From NCBI RefSeq assembly GCF_004153545.1, contig NZ_SDVA01000008.1, positions 1 to 64,000 on the forward strand: 64,000 nucleotides of DNA. Direction: 5' to 3'. Below are positions 44,231-52,182 of this stretch, in pieces (the first letter of the stretch is position 1; every line of letters starts with the position of its first letter). This DNA comes from Serinicoccus sediminis. GTDB lineage: Bacteria > Actinomycetota > Actinomycetes > Actinomycetales > Dermatophilaceae. The translations under genes were made by a program, and so were the position numbers. The notes beneath the pieces were generated by a model. It was not told where the DNA came from and searched no databases. It was given only the letters and a program-made list of their open reading frames with translations.

Positions 44231-44674
44231 ATGACGACCACCGAGACCGGGGCCACCGCAGGCGCGGTGCTGGACCTGCTGGATCGTTCGCGCGGTGTGC
44301 TGCTGCAGGCCTGCCACAGCGGGACGGCGGCGGAGCGCTACACCCAGGCCCACCTGTCCGCGCTGCGCGCCGGGGCCGCGTTGCTGGCGGCGCGCACGAC
44401 GCCTGCCCCCGGGCGGCGCAGCCGCCCCCGCAGCGTCTGGGAGATGCTTCCGTCGGTCGCTCCCGAGCTGACCGAGTGGGCCGCGTTCTTCGCCGCGTCC
44501 GGCCGTCGCCGGGTGGCCCTGGAGCGGGGTGCGTCCAGCGCCACCGTGACGACACGGGAGGCCGACGACATGGTGCGGGCGGGGGAGCACTTCCTCGAGC
44601 TGGTGCGGGCGGCGCTGCACCTGCCGTGCGAGACCTCCCTGCACGCCGAGCTCGCCCCGCTGGGCCACGGGTGA
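44231..44674 (+). CDS. SAV_6107 family HEPN domain protein
   Basis: A 147-residue helical protein of the SAV_6107 HEPN family. Family segments are VLDLLDRSRGVLLQA, ERYTQAHLSALRAGAALLAAR, RSVWEMLPSVAPELTEWAAFFAASGRRR and TREADDMVRAGEHFLELV. A Rx4H pair (R36, H41) sits in the second helix and matches the spacing of the HEPN RNase motif, although it lies nearer the N-terminus than in HEPN toxins. The ATG follows GAGAGGA by 8 bases; the stop overlaps the start of the polymerase gene (GTGA). Proposed roles are RNA cleavage or a protein-protein scaffold in the SOS response; no function is established. Confidence 0.83.
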   Translation: MTTTETGATAGAVLDLLDRSRGVLLQACHSGTAAERYTQAHLSALRAGAALLAARTTPAPGRRSRPRSVWEMLPSVAPELTEWAAFFAASGRRRVALERGASSATVTTREADDMVRAGEHFLELVRAALHLPCETSLHAELAPLGHG

Positions 44675-47600
44675 GGGCGGCCGTGCCGACGGGGCCGACC
44701 ACGGCAGCAGGGAGTGACGACTTCGTCCACCTGCACGTCGCCTCCAGCGCCTCCATGCGCTACGGCGCCTCCCACCCGGCCGACCTGGTGCGCCGCGCGG
44801 CCGAGCTGGGCCAGTCCGCGCTGGCCCTGACCGACCGCGACGGTCTCTACGGCGCGGTGCGCTTCGTCCGCGCCTGCACCGAGGCGGGGATCGCCCCGGT
44901 GCTGGGGGTGGACCTCGCCCTGGCGGGCTCCCCCTCCGGGCCGGGTGCCGGGCCGGAGGCGCCCGGCCCGGCGCCGACCCCGTTCGTCACCGGGCTGCGG
45001 CCGACGGCTCCCCAGGTGCCGGACCGGGTGGCGCCCGGCCAGGGCTGGGGAGAGGGCCTGGACGTCCGGCCGGCCCGGCGTGGCCCGCGGACCCCGGTCA
45101 AGGGGGGCGCCCTCGTCGACGACCAGCAGCCCCGGGTGGTGCTGCTGGCGCGTGGGCAGCGTGGCGGTGCCGAGGCGGGGGTGGGGTGGGCCCGGTTGTG
45201 CCGCCTGGTGACGCACACCCATCTCTCGGGCGAGCGGTCGGTGCCACGGGTCACCCCCGAGCTCATCGCCCGGGCCGCGACCGGGACCGCCGGGGTCTCC
45301 CCGGTCGTCCTGCTGCTGGGCCCGGACTCCGACGTCGGCAGGGCGCTGCTGGCCCGCCGTCGCGACCTGGCCCGGCGGCTGCTCCAGGCCTGGACGAGGA
45401 TGCTCCCGGCCGGGGCCGTGCGGGTCGAGGTGGTCTGCCACGGTGGCCCCGAGGGGACACCGGGGAGCCTCGCCCACGCGACGGCGTCCTGGGCGCTGGC
45501 CCGGGAGGTCGGGGTGCCTGCCGTGCTCACCGCGGCGGTCCGGCACGTCCACCCGGAGCAGGCGCGGGTCGTCGACGTCCTCGACGCCGCCCGGCGCCGG
45601 GTCGCGCTCGACGAGCGCCATCTCGACCGGGTGAGCGGTGCCGGCCACCTGGCGGGGACCGCCGTCATGCACGGGCTGGCCCGTCAGCTGGAGCGTGCGG
45701 CCGGGCCCGGTGCCCGCGCGGACGAGCTCGTGCGCGACACCCTGCAGCTGGCCGCCGACTGCCACCAGGACGCCCGGTCCGACCTCGGGATCGGGGGCGT
45801 CCACCTGCCGGAGCCCGAGGTGCTCGGCGTCCACGGGGTGGGGCAGGCCCACCAGGTCCTCACCGAGCGCTGCACCCAGGCCGTCGGCGGGCGCTACCCG
45901 GCTGCCGGGAGGGCGTTCGAGCAGCAGGTCCGCGACCGGCTCGAGCAGGAGCTGGGGGTGATCGCCGGGCTGGGGTACCCGACCTACTTCCTCACCGTCG
46001 CCCAGGTCTGCGACCTGGTCCGGGAGCAGGGGGTGCGGGTCGCGGCGCGCGGCTCCGGGGCGGGGAGCCTGGTGGCCTACCTGCTCGGCATCAGCGGGGT
46101 GGACCCGATGGAGCACGGCCTGCTCATGGAGCGGTTCTGCTCCCCGCTGCGGGCCCAGCTGCCGGACATCGACATCGACGTCGAGTCGGCCCGACGCACC
46201 GAGATCTACGAGCGCATCCTCGAGCGCTTCGGGTCCGAGCGGGTGACCTGCGTGTCGATGACCGAGACCTATCGCGTACGGCACGCCGTGCGCGACGTCG
46301 CGGCGACGCTGGGCCTTCCCCCCGGGGAGATCGACGTCATCGCCAAGGCCTTCCCCCACATCCGGGCCCGCGACGCCCGCGCCGCGATCCGGGACCTCCC
46401 CGAACTGCGGCGTCAGGGCCTGGACGCGCCCCGGATGCGCGTCCTCATGGAGCTGGTGGAGTCGCTCGACGGACTGCCGCGGCACATCGCGATGCACCCG
46501 TGCGGGGTGGTCCTGTCCGACACCGGGCTGCTCGACCGGACGCCGGTCGAGGCGAGCTGGCTGGGCTTCCCCATGAGCCAGTTCGACAAGGACGACGTGG
46601 AGGAGCTGGGGCTGCTCAAGCTCGACGTGCTGGGGATCCGGATGCAGTCGGCGATGGCGCACGCCGTCGAGGAGGTCGCGCGGGTCGACGGCACCAGCAT
46701 CGACCTGGACGACCGGGCCCAGGTGCCGCTCGACGACCCGGACACCTTCGCCCTGGTCCAGTCCACCCGCACCCTCGGGTGCTTCCAGATCGAGTCCCCG
46801 GGTCAGCGCGAGCTGGTGGGCAAGTTCGCCCCGGAGACCTTCTCCGACATCATCATCGACATCTCCCTCTTCCGGCCCGGCCCGGTGAAGTCCGACATGA
46901 TCCGCCCGTTCCTCCACGCCCGCCAGGGCTGGGGCGAACCGGAGTACCTCCACCCCAGCCTCATCCCCTACCTCGAGCAGACCTGCGGGGTCGTGGTCTT
47001 CCACGAGCAGGTGCTGCAGATCGTCGCCGAGACCACGGGGGTCTCGCTGGCCCAGGCCGACGAGGTGCGTCGGGCCATGGGCAGCCCTGTCGGGCAGGAG
47101 GAGGTGGAGGTGTGGTGGCGTGCCGCGGCGACCGCCCGGGGCTACCGCGCCGACGAGGTGGACCGGATCTGGGAGGTCCTGGCCGCCTTCGCCTCGTTCG
47201 GCTTCTGCAAGGCGCACGCGGCCGCCTTCGCCCTCCCGACCTACCAGTCGGCCTGGCTCAAGACCCACCACACGGCCGCCTTCCTCGCCGGCGTCCTGAC
47301 CCACGACCCCGGGATGTATCCCAAGCGGCTCATCCTGGACGAGGCCAGGAGCATGGGCGTCCACGTGCTCGGGCTCGACGTCAACGCCTCCCGGGCGACC
47401 TACCGGGTCGAGCGGGTGGCGCCGACGGCGGGGCAGGGGGCTCCCGGCTGGGGTGGGCCGTCCTCGCCCGACGCCTCCTGCGCCGTCGGGGCCCGGGGCA
47501 CGCTGCGCCGCCCACCGGACCACGTGGACGCGGTCATGGCCGCGGTCGAGCGGCGGGCCGGCGGTTACGGCATCCGGTTGTCCCTGGCCGACGTCAAGGG

Positions 47601-48732
47601 CATCACCGAGGACGAGGTCGGCCGGATCGTCGCGGGGCAGCCCTATGACTCCCTGTCCGACCTGTGGCACCGGGCCCGACCCAGCCGGCCCACCGCCGAG
47701 CGGCTGGTGCTGGCCGGGGGGCTCGACGAGCTGCACCGGGTGGGTCGGTGCAGCCCGCGGGCCGGTGGCGACGGGGGTGGCCGCCGGACCGCCGGGGGCG
47801 GTCGGCGTGCCGGGCTGACCCGTCGTGACCTGATGCTCCACGTCCGCGACCTGGAGCGCTGGTCCAGGCACGCGGGCGGGTCGCAGGGGAGCGCCCGGGG
47901 CGGACGCCGTCGCCCGGCGCCGGTGGTCGAGGCGGGGGAGGTCGCCGCGCGGGCGGAGAGCCAGGCGGCGGGTCGCCGCTCGTGGCGTGGTGACGGTGCC
48001 GCCGCGCCCGCCCAGCTGACCCTCGAGCTCGGTGACGACCCGGCACCGCTGGTCGGCAGCGGGCTGCCGGAGATGAGCCCGTCCGAGCAGCTCAGGGCCG
48101 AGCTGGAGGTGCTCGGGCTGGACGTCAGCAGCCACGTGGTCGAGGGGTTCGGGCCCATGCTGGCCGAGCTGGGGGTCACCCGGGCGCGCGACCTGCTCTC
48201 CTACCGGGGTGGCGCCGAGGTGCTGGTCGCCGGGGCCAAGGTCGCCACCCAGACCCCGCCGGTGCGGTCCGGGAGGCGGGTCGTCTTCCTCACCCTCGAG
48301 GACGGCAGCGGGCCGGCCGACGCGACGTTCTTCGAGGACGTCCAGGGACCGTTCGCGACCACGGTGTTCCACTCCTGGCTGCTCCTGGTGCGCGGGGTCG
48401 TGCGCCGCACCGGCCCCCGCGGGATCTCGATCCGGGCCACCGCCGCCTGGGAGCTGGGCGAGGTGGCACAGGCCTGGGAGCACGGCGGGCCGGCGGCGGC
48501 CCGGACGCTCATGGAGCAGTCCGTGCAGCAGGCGCAGCTGCTCGCGCAGGAGGCCGAGGCCGTGTCCCGGGAGGCGTCCTCGACGGCCGGGGCGCCGCCC
48601 GGGCGGCGCGTGCTGGTCCACGCCTCGGGCTTCGTGCAGTCGCCCTACGCCGACATCGCCCCGGCCGGCGAGGCGACCAGGCAGCCCGGGGGCAAGCTGT
48701 GGCACTCCAGCCCCGGGAGCTCCGGATGGTGA
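44671..48732 (+). CDS. dnaE2: DnaE2-like error-prone DNA polymerase III alpha subunit
   Basis: A 1353-residue C-family polymerase. The N-terminal PHP domain starts FVHLHVASSASM and has ALTDRDGLYG. The catalytic Asp pair is in PDIDIDVESARR (about 497) and the third Asp in LLKLDVLGIR (about 652); RPGPVKSDMIRPFLHAR and SFGFCKAHAAAFALPTY are conserved fingers segments. A C-terminal OB fold (about 1180-1270) and the KLWHSSPGSSG tail resemble DnaE2. QLTLEL (about 1114) could bind the sliding clamp. It is longer than mycobacterial DnaE2 owing to Gly/Pro/Arg-rich insertions near residues 90-150, 915-950 and 1025-1110. Start and stop overlap the HEPN and DinB genes. Confidence 0.9.
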   Translation: MRAAVPTGPTTAAGSDDFVHLHVASSASMRYGASHPADLVRRAAELGQSALALTDRDGLYGAVRFVRACTEAGIAPVLGVDLALAGSPSGPGAGPEAPGPAPTPFVTGLRPTAPQVPDRVAPGQGWGEGLDVRPARRGPRTPVKGGALVDDQQPRVVLLARGQRGGAEAGVGWARLCRLVTHTHLSGERSVPRVTPELIARAATGTAGVSPVVLLLGPDSDVGRALLARRRDLARRLLQAWTRMLPAGAVRVEVVCHGGPEGTPGSLAHATASWALAREVGVPAVLTAAVRHVHPEQARVVDVLDAARRRVALDERHLDRVSGAGHLAGTAVMHGLARQLERAAGPGARADELVRDTLQLAADCHQDARSDLGIGGVHLPEPEVLGVHGVGQAHQVLTERCTQAVGGRYPAAGRAFEQQVRDRLEQELGVIAGLGYPTYFLTVAQVCDLVREQGVRVAARGSGAGSLVAYLLGISGVDPMEHGLLMERFCSPLRAQLPDIDIDVESARRTEIYERILERFGSERVTCVSMTETYRVRHAVRDVAATLGLPPGEIDVIAKAFPHIRARDARAAIRDLPELRRQGLDAPRMRVLMELVESLDGLPRHIAMHPCGVVLSDTGLLDRTPVEASWLGFPMSQFDKDDVEELGLLKLDVLGIRMQSAMAHAVEEVARVDGTSIDLDDRAQVPLDDPDTFALVQSTRTLGCFQIESPGQRELVGKFAPETFSDIIIDISLFRPGPVKSDMIRPFLHARQGWGEPEYLHPSLIPYLEQTCGVVVFHEQVLQIVAETTGVSLAQADEVRRAMGSPVGQEEVEVWWRAAATARGYRADEVDRIWEVLAAFASFGFCKAHAAAFALPTYQSAWLKTHHTAAFLAGVLTHDPGMYPKRLILDEARSMGVHVLGLDVNASRATYRVERVAPTAGQGAPGWGGPSSPDASCAVGARGTLRRPPDHVDAVMAAVERRAGGYGIRLSLADVKGITEDEVGRIVAGQPYDSLSDLWHRARPSRPTAERLVLAGGLDELHRVGRCSPRAGGDGGGRRTAGGGRRAGLTRRDLMLHVRDLERWSRHAGGSQGSARGGRRRPAPVVEAGEVAARAESQAAGRRSWRGDGAAAPAQLTLELGDDPAPLVGSGLPEMSPSEQLRAELEVLGLDVSSHVVEGFGPMLAELGVTRARDLLSYRGGAEVLVAGAKVATQTPPVRSGRRVVFLTLEDGSGPADATFFEDVQGPFATTVFHSWLLLVRGVVRRTGPRGISIRATAAWELGEVAQAWEHGGPAAARTLMEQSVQQAQLLAQEAEAVSREASSTAGAPPGRRVLVHASGFVQSPYADIAPAGEATRQPGGKLWHSSPGSSGW

Positions 48733-50099
48733 CCGTCACGGCGCCGGCCCCTGTGACGGCCCCGGCGCCCGCGACAGCTACGGTCCCCGCCACGGCTCCG
48801 GCGCCCGCGACGGCTACGGTCCCCGTCACGGTTCCGGCCCCGGCGGCAGCCCCCGCGGTCCCCGGTGCTCCGGGTCGGCAGGACGCCCCTGCCCCGCGAG
48901 CACGGCCCGGCCCGGTGACGACCGGTGACGCCGGTCGAGGCTGGGTGCTCCACGTCGACATGGACGCCTTCTACGTCGCGGTCTCGCTCCTGGACCGCCC
49001 CGACCTGCACGGACGACCGGTGGCGGTGGGCGGGGGCTGGCGCAGCGTGGTGCTGTCGACCAGCTACGAGGCCCGGGCCTACGGCGTGCGCTCCGGCATG
49101 CCGATGGCCACCGCCCGCCGCAGGTGCCCGTCGCTCGTGGTGGTCCGGCCGGAGCCCGAGCGCTACTCCCGGGTCTCCGACGCGGTGATGGCGGTCTTCG
49201 CCGAGGTCACCCCCCAGGTCGAGCCGGTCTCGATGGAGGAGGCCTTCCTCGACCTCTCCTCCACGGGCCGGCGGTGGGGCGGCCCGGAACGCGTCGGCAG
49301 CTGGATCAGGGACACCGTCGCCGACGAGCAGGGGATCACCTGCTCGGTCGGCGGCGCCCCGTCCAAGGCCGTCGCCAAGATGGCGTCCCGCGCGGCCAAG
49401 CCGGACGGTATGCGCCTGGTCACCCGGGACGAGGTCGTCCCCTTCCTGCACCCCATGCCGGTGGGGGCCCTGTGGGGGGTGGGGGAGTCCACCGAGGCCG
49501 AGCTGCACCGGCTGGGGCTGCACACGGTCGCCGAGCTGGCGCACGTGCCGCTGGCCACGCTGCGACGGGCCCTGGGGGAGCAGTCCGCCGCCCGGTTGCA
49601 CGCCCTGGCGTGGGGCACCGACGACGACCCGGTCGTGGCCCACCGCCGGGAGCGCAGCGTGGGGTCCTCCGAGACGTTCTCGCACGACGTCGACGACCCC
49701 CAGGTCATCCGTCGCCAGCTGCTGCACCTCGCGGAGCGCACCGCGAGCCGCATGCGGCACGGGGGGGTGCTCGGACGCACCGTGGTGCTGACCGTGCGGT
49801 TCTCCGACTTCACCACGATCACCCGCTCACGCACCGTGGCGAGCCCGACCGACGTCACCCGCGAGGTGCACGCGGTCTCCTGCTCGCTGTATGCCGCGCT
49901 GGGGCTGCAGCGCGCCCGCATCCGCATGCTGGGGGTCCGGGTCGAGGGCATCACCGAGGCGGACCGGACCCTCGTCCAGGGCCGGCTCGACGAACCGGAG
50001 CGCGGCTGGCGCGACGCGGAGCGGGCGGTGGACCGAGCCGTCGCCAGGTTCGGCCGCCAGGCGGTGCGACCAGCCAGTCTGCTCTCCCGGCAGCCGTGA
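48726..50099 (+). CDS. dinB: Y-family translesion DNA polymerase (DinB/Pol IV-like)
   Basis: A 457-residue Y-family polymerase. After about 70 low-complexity residues, the catalytic core starts WVLHVDMDAFYVAV (metal Asp at 78 and 80). The second metal motif reads EPVSMEEAFLD (E171-E172), where DinB normally has Asp-Glu, so the first residue is changed to Glu. SYEARAYGVRSGMP, GGAPSKAVAKMASRAAKPDG and a full little-finger domain (RTVVLTVRFSDFTTITRSRT) are present. No ImuB-type loss of the whole active site is seen. It is the last gene of the SOS operon and overlaps the DnaE stop by 7 bases. Confidence 0.9.
   Translation: MVTVTAPAPVTAPAPATATVPATAPAPATATVPVTVPAPAAAPAVPGAPGRQDAPAPRARPGPVTTGDAGRGWVLHVDMDAFYVAVSLLDRPDLHGRPVAVGGGWRSVVLSTSYEARAYGVRSGMPMATARRRCPSLVVVRPEPERYSRVSDAVMAVFAEVTPQVEPVSMEEAFLDLSSTGRRWGGPERVGSWIRDTVADEQGITCSVGGAPSKAVAKMASRAAKPDGMRLVTRDEVVPFLHPMPVGALWGVGESTEAELHRLGLHTVAELAHVPLATLRRALGEQSAARLHALAWGTDDDPVVAHRRERSVGSSETFSHDVDDPQVIRRQLLHLAERTASRMRHGGVLGRTVVLTVRFSDFTTITRSRTVASPTDVTREVHAVSCSLYAALGLQRARIRMLGVRVEGITEADRTLVQGRLDEPERGWRDAERAVDRAVARFGRQAVRPASLLSRQP
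48756..48840 (+). repeat. 36-bp tandem repeats at the 5' end of the DinB-like gene
   Basis: Two 36-base units (48756-48791 and 48792-48827) differ at a few bases and are followed by part of a third. They encode TAPAPATATVPA-type residues in the N-terminal extension. Confidence 0.85.
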
Positions 50100-50211
50100 C
50101 GGAACTCCGGGTAGTGCTCCGTCCGTTGACGTCTTATCCTGGAACTCAACGACGTGGCGTCGGCCCCGTGTCGCAGGTCGCCGACCCCCATCCGCACCAC
50201 CGGAGGTGAAC

Positions 50212-50637
50212 GTGCCGCTCTCAGACCACGAGCAGCGTGTGCTCGAGCAGATGGAGCAGGCCCTCTACGCCGAGGACCCCCGGCTCGCCAGCCAGCTCAA
50301 GCGGTCCGCCAGCAGCGGGGGGGCCGCCGGTCTGGACCGGCGGCGTCTCGTGCTCGGGGTGCTCGTCGCCCTGGGCGGCCTCGGGCTGGTGGTCGTGGGC
50401 GTCATGTCCTCGATGATCTGGATCGGGGTGATCGGCTTCCTCGCCATGGTCCTCGGCGGCGCCTGGGCCGCCTCCCCGACCCGTTCCGGTTCCGGGCGCG
50501 CCGGTCAGCTCACCGTCGTCGGCAAGGACGGGGCGGTGCGCAAGCCCAGCGGCGGCGCGCGCAAGAACCCCCGCACCGGCACCTTCATGCAGCGGATGGA
50601 GCAGCAGTGGGACCGGCGGCGGGAGCAGGGTCCCTGA
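50212..50637 (+). CDS. DUF3040 membrane protein
   Basis: A 141-residue protein starting MPLSDHEQRVLEQMEQALYAEDPRLASQL, the hallmark of DUF3040. Two hydrophobic helices (about 43-64 and 67-85) are followed by a basic tail (RKPSGGARKNPRTGTFMQRMEQQW). In many actinobacteria it lies beside mraZ at the start of the division gene cluster, where it was Rv2169c in M. tuberculosis; here a sigma factor gene follows instead. Function unknown. The GTG follows GGAGGTGA, and a TATCCT box lies at 50135-50140. Confidence 0.92.
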   Translation: MPLSDHEQRVLEQMEQALYAEDPRLASQLKRSASSGGAAGLDRRRLVLGVLVALGGLGLVVVGVMSSMIWIGVIGFLAMVLGGAWAASPTRSGSGRAGQLTVVGKDGAVRKPSGGARKNPRTGTFMQRMEQQWDRRREQGP

Positions 50638-51245
50638 GTCCCGACGCCGCCGACCGCGACCCGGGCCCAGCCCGGGTCGTCGACCTTCCCGACGCGGACC
50701 GCCGCGAGATCTTCCCGCTGATCGCCCGTATCGCCGACGGTGACCAGCGCGCCCTGGCCGACCTGTACGACCAGGTGTCCCCCCGCATCTTCGGGCTGGC
50801 CCTGCGCATCGTCCGGGACCGGTCGATCGCCGAGGAGGTCACCCAGGACGTCTTCGTCCAGATCTGGCGGCAGGCCGCCGAGGTCGACCCGCGGCGCGGC
50901 TCGGCCATCGGCTGGATCATGACCCTGACCCACCGGCGCGCGGTCGACCGGGTCAGATCCGAGCAGGCGCAATCCGATCGGCTGCACCGCTACGAATCCC
51001 GGCAGACGACGAGGCCCTACGACGTCACCGCCGAGGAGGTGACCGACCGGGCCGAGGCGGAACGCGTCCACGCAGCGCTGGACCGGATCGGTGAGCCGCA
51101 CCGCACGACGGTGGCCTTGGCGTACTTCTCCGGGCTGACGCAGAGCGAGGTCGCGCACCGGCTCGGCATACCGCTCGGCACCGCTAAGACGCGGATCAGA
51201 GACGGGTTGAAGAAGCTGCGCGGACAGCTGGAGGAGGTGAGCTGA
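50607..51245 (+). CDS. sigK: ECF sigma factor, SigK type
   Basis: A 212-residue sigma-70 family factor. Region 2 is ALADLYDQVSPRIFGLALRIVRDRSIAEEVTQDVFVQIWR and SAIGWIMTLTHRRAVDRVRSE; region 4 is IGEPHRTTVALAYFSGLTQSEVAHRLGIPLGTAKTRIRDGLKKL. It is followed without gap by an RskA anti-sigma gene, which defines the SigK group. The start is uncertain: no ATG or TTG exists near the conserved part. GTG 50607 lies inside the DUF3040 gene; a CTG at 50634 overlapping the DUF3040 stop would give 203 residues. Confidence 0.88.
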   Translation: MGPAAGAGSLSPDAADRDPGPARVVDLPDADRREIFPLIARIADGDQRALADLYDQVSPRIFGLALRIVRDRSIAEEVTQDVFVQIWRQAAEVDPRRGSAIGWIMTLTHRRAVDRVRSEQAQSDRLHRYESRQTTRPYDVTAEEVTDRAEAERVHAALDRIGEPHRTTVALAYFSGLTQSEVAHRLGIPLGTAKTRIRDGLKKLRGQLEEVS

Positions 51246-52055
51246 ATGGGTGAGGACGACGTGCGTGACCACGACGTCTCCGGTGACGGACACCACGAGG
51301 ACCTGCACGGGGCCGCCTTCGCGTACGCCATCGACGCCCTCGACGACGACGAACGACACGAGTTCGAGGCCCACCTGGCCGACTGTGCGTCCTGCCGAGC
51401 CGAGGTCGCCGAGACCCAGGACGCGGTGGGCGTGCTCAGCGACGACCTGGCGGTGGACCCGCCACCGGGGCTCCGCGCGCAGGTGCTCGACCGGGTGGCG
51501 GCCGAGGCGGGCGGTCAGGGCGAGCGGTCGCCCCGGACCGAGGCCCGACCCAGCTCGGGCTCCGGTGTGACCTCGCTGGACTCGCGGCGCGCCGCGTCCC
51601 GGGACCGTGCCGGACGTATGCCGCACGTAGGTCGCTGGCTCGGGGCGGCGGCGGCCGCGGTGGTCCTCGCCGGCGGGATCTGGGGCGTGTCGCAGACGCT
51701 GGACCCCGATCCCACCCAGGAGGTGCTCAGGGCCGACGACGCGTCCGAGCACACCGCGGACACCGAGACCGGCCCGGTCGCCGTCACCGTGTCCGGCGCC
51801 GTCGGACAGGCCGTGGTCCAGCTGCCCGGTGGCTTCGCCGCCCCGCAGGCCGGGCAGGTCTACCAGGCCTGGTTCGTCGGCCCGGACGGGTCCGCCCGGT
51901 CCGCCGGCCTCATCGACGCGGAGACGGTCGCCCAGGGGGAGACCCTGCTCGAGGGCGCGCCCCAGGACGCCGTCGCCGTCGGTCTCACGGTGGAGCCGGA
52001 GGGCGGCTCCGACCAGCCCACCAGTGAGCCGTTCGTCGTGGTGCCGCTGACCTGA
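51246..52055 (+). CDS. rskA: RskA-type anti-sigma factor
   Basis: A 269-residue membrane protein that holds SigK at the membrane. The N-terminal zinc-containing anti-sigma domain includes HEFEAHLADCASCRAEV (H-x3-C-x2-C). One membrane helix lies at about 133-152 (LGAAAAAVVLAGGIWGV), and the extracytoplasmic RskA domain follows (QVYQAWFVGPDGSARSAGLI). In mycobacteria RskA is removed by regulated proteolysis, releasing SigK. The ATG follows GGAGGAGGTGA and immediately abuts the sigma gene stop. Confidence 0.93.
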   Translation: MGEDDVRDHDVSGDGHHEDLHGAAFAYAIDALDDDERHEFEAHLADCASCRAEVAETQDAVGVLSDDLAVDPPPGLRAQVLDRVAAEAGGQGERSPRTEARPSSGSGVTSLDSRRAASRDRAGRMPHVGRWLGAAAAAVVLAGGIWGVSQTLDPDPTQEVLRADDASEHTADTETGPVAVTVSGAVGQAVVQLPGGFAAPQAGQVYQAWFVGPDGSARSAGLIDAETVAQGETLLEGAPQDAVAVGLTVEPEGGSDQPTSEPFVVVPLT

Positions 52056-52073
52056 GCGGCGGCATACCGCAGC

Positions 52074-52089
52074 CGTGACGTGGGTCACA
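52074..52089. promoter_or_regulatory. Crp/GlxR-like palindrome upstream of the CHRD gene
   Basis: CGTGACGTGGGTCACA fits the Crp/GlxR pattern TGTGA-N6-TCACA with one mismatch. It lies about 95 bases before the CHRD start, in a 127-base gap. A weak SigK-like pair (CAATCC at 52094, TCGAAC at 52115) follows it but is speculative. Confidence 0.4.
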
Positions 52090-52182
52090 CCTGCAATCCG
52101 GACCCGGTGCGGCGTCGAACCCCTGGTGTTCCACGACGCCGCGGCACCCGGCTGCGGCGCCGGACACCAAGGAGTGAGATCC

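Noticed and set aside
44338-48705. Open frame of 1455 codons on the minus strand
   Set aside because: It is antisense to the DnaE2-like gene, whose motifs are unambiguous; the antisense product has no recognisable domain.
48726-50099. Calling the Y-family polymerase ImuB
   Set aside because: ImuB lacks the catalytic acidic residues; here the first metal motif and the Glu pair are kept, so DinB-like is the safer name.
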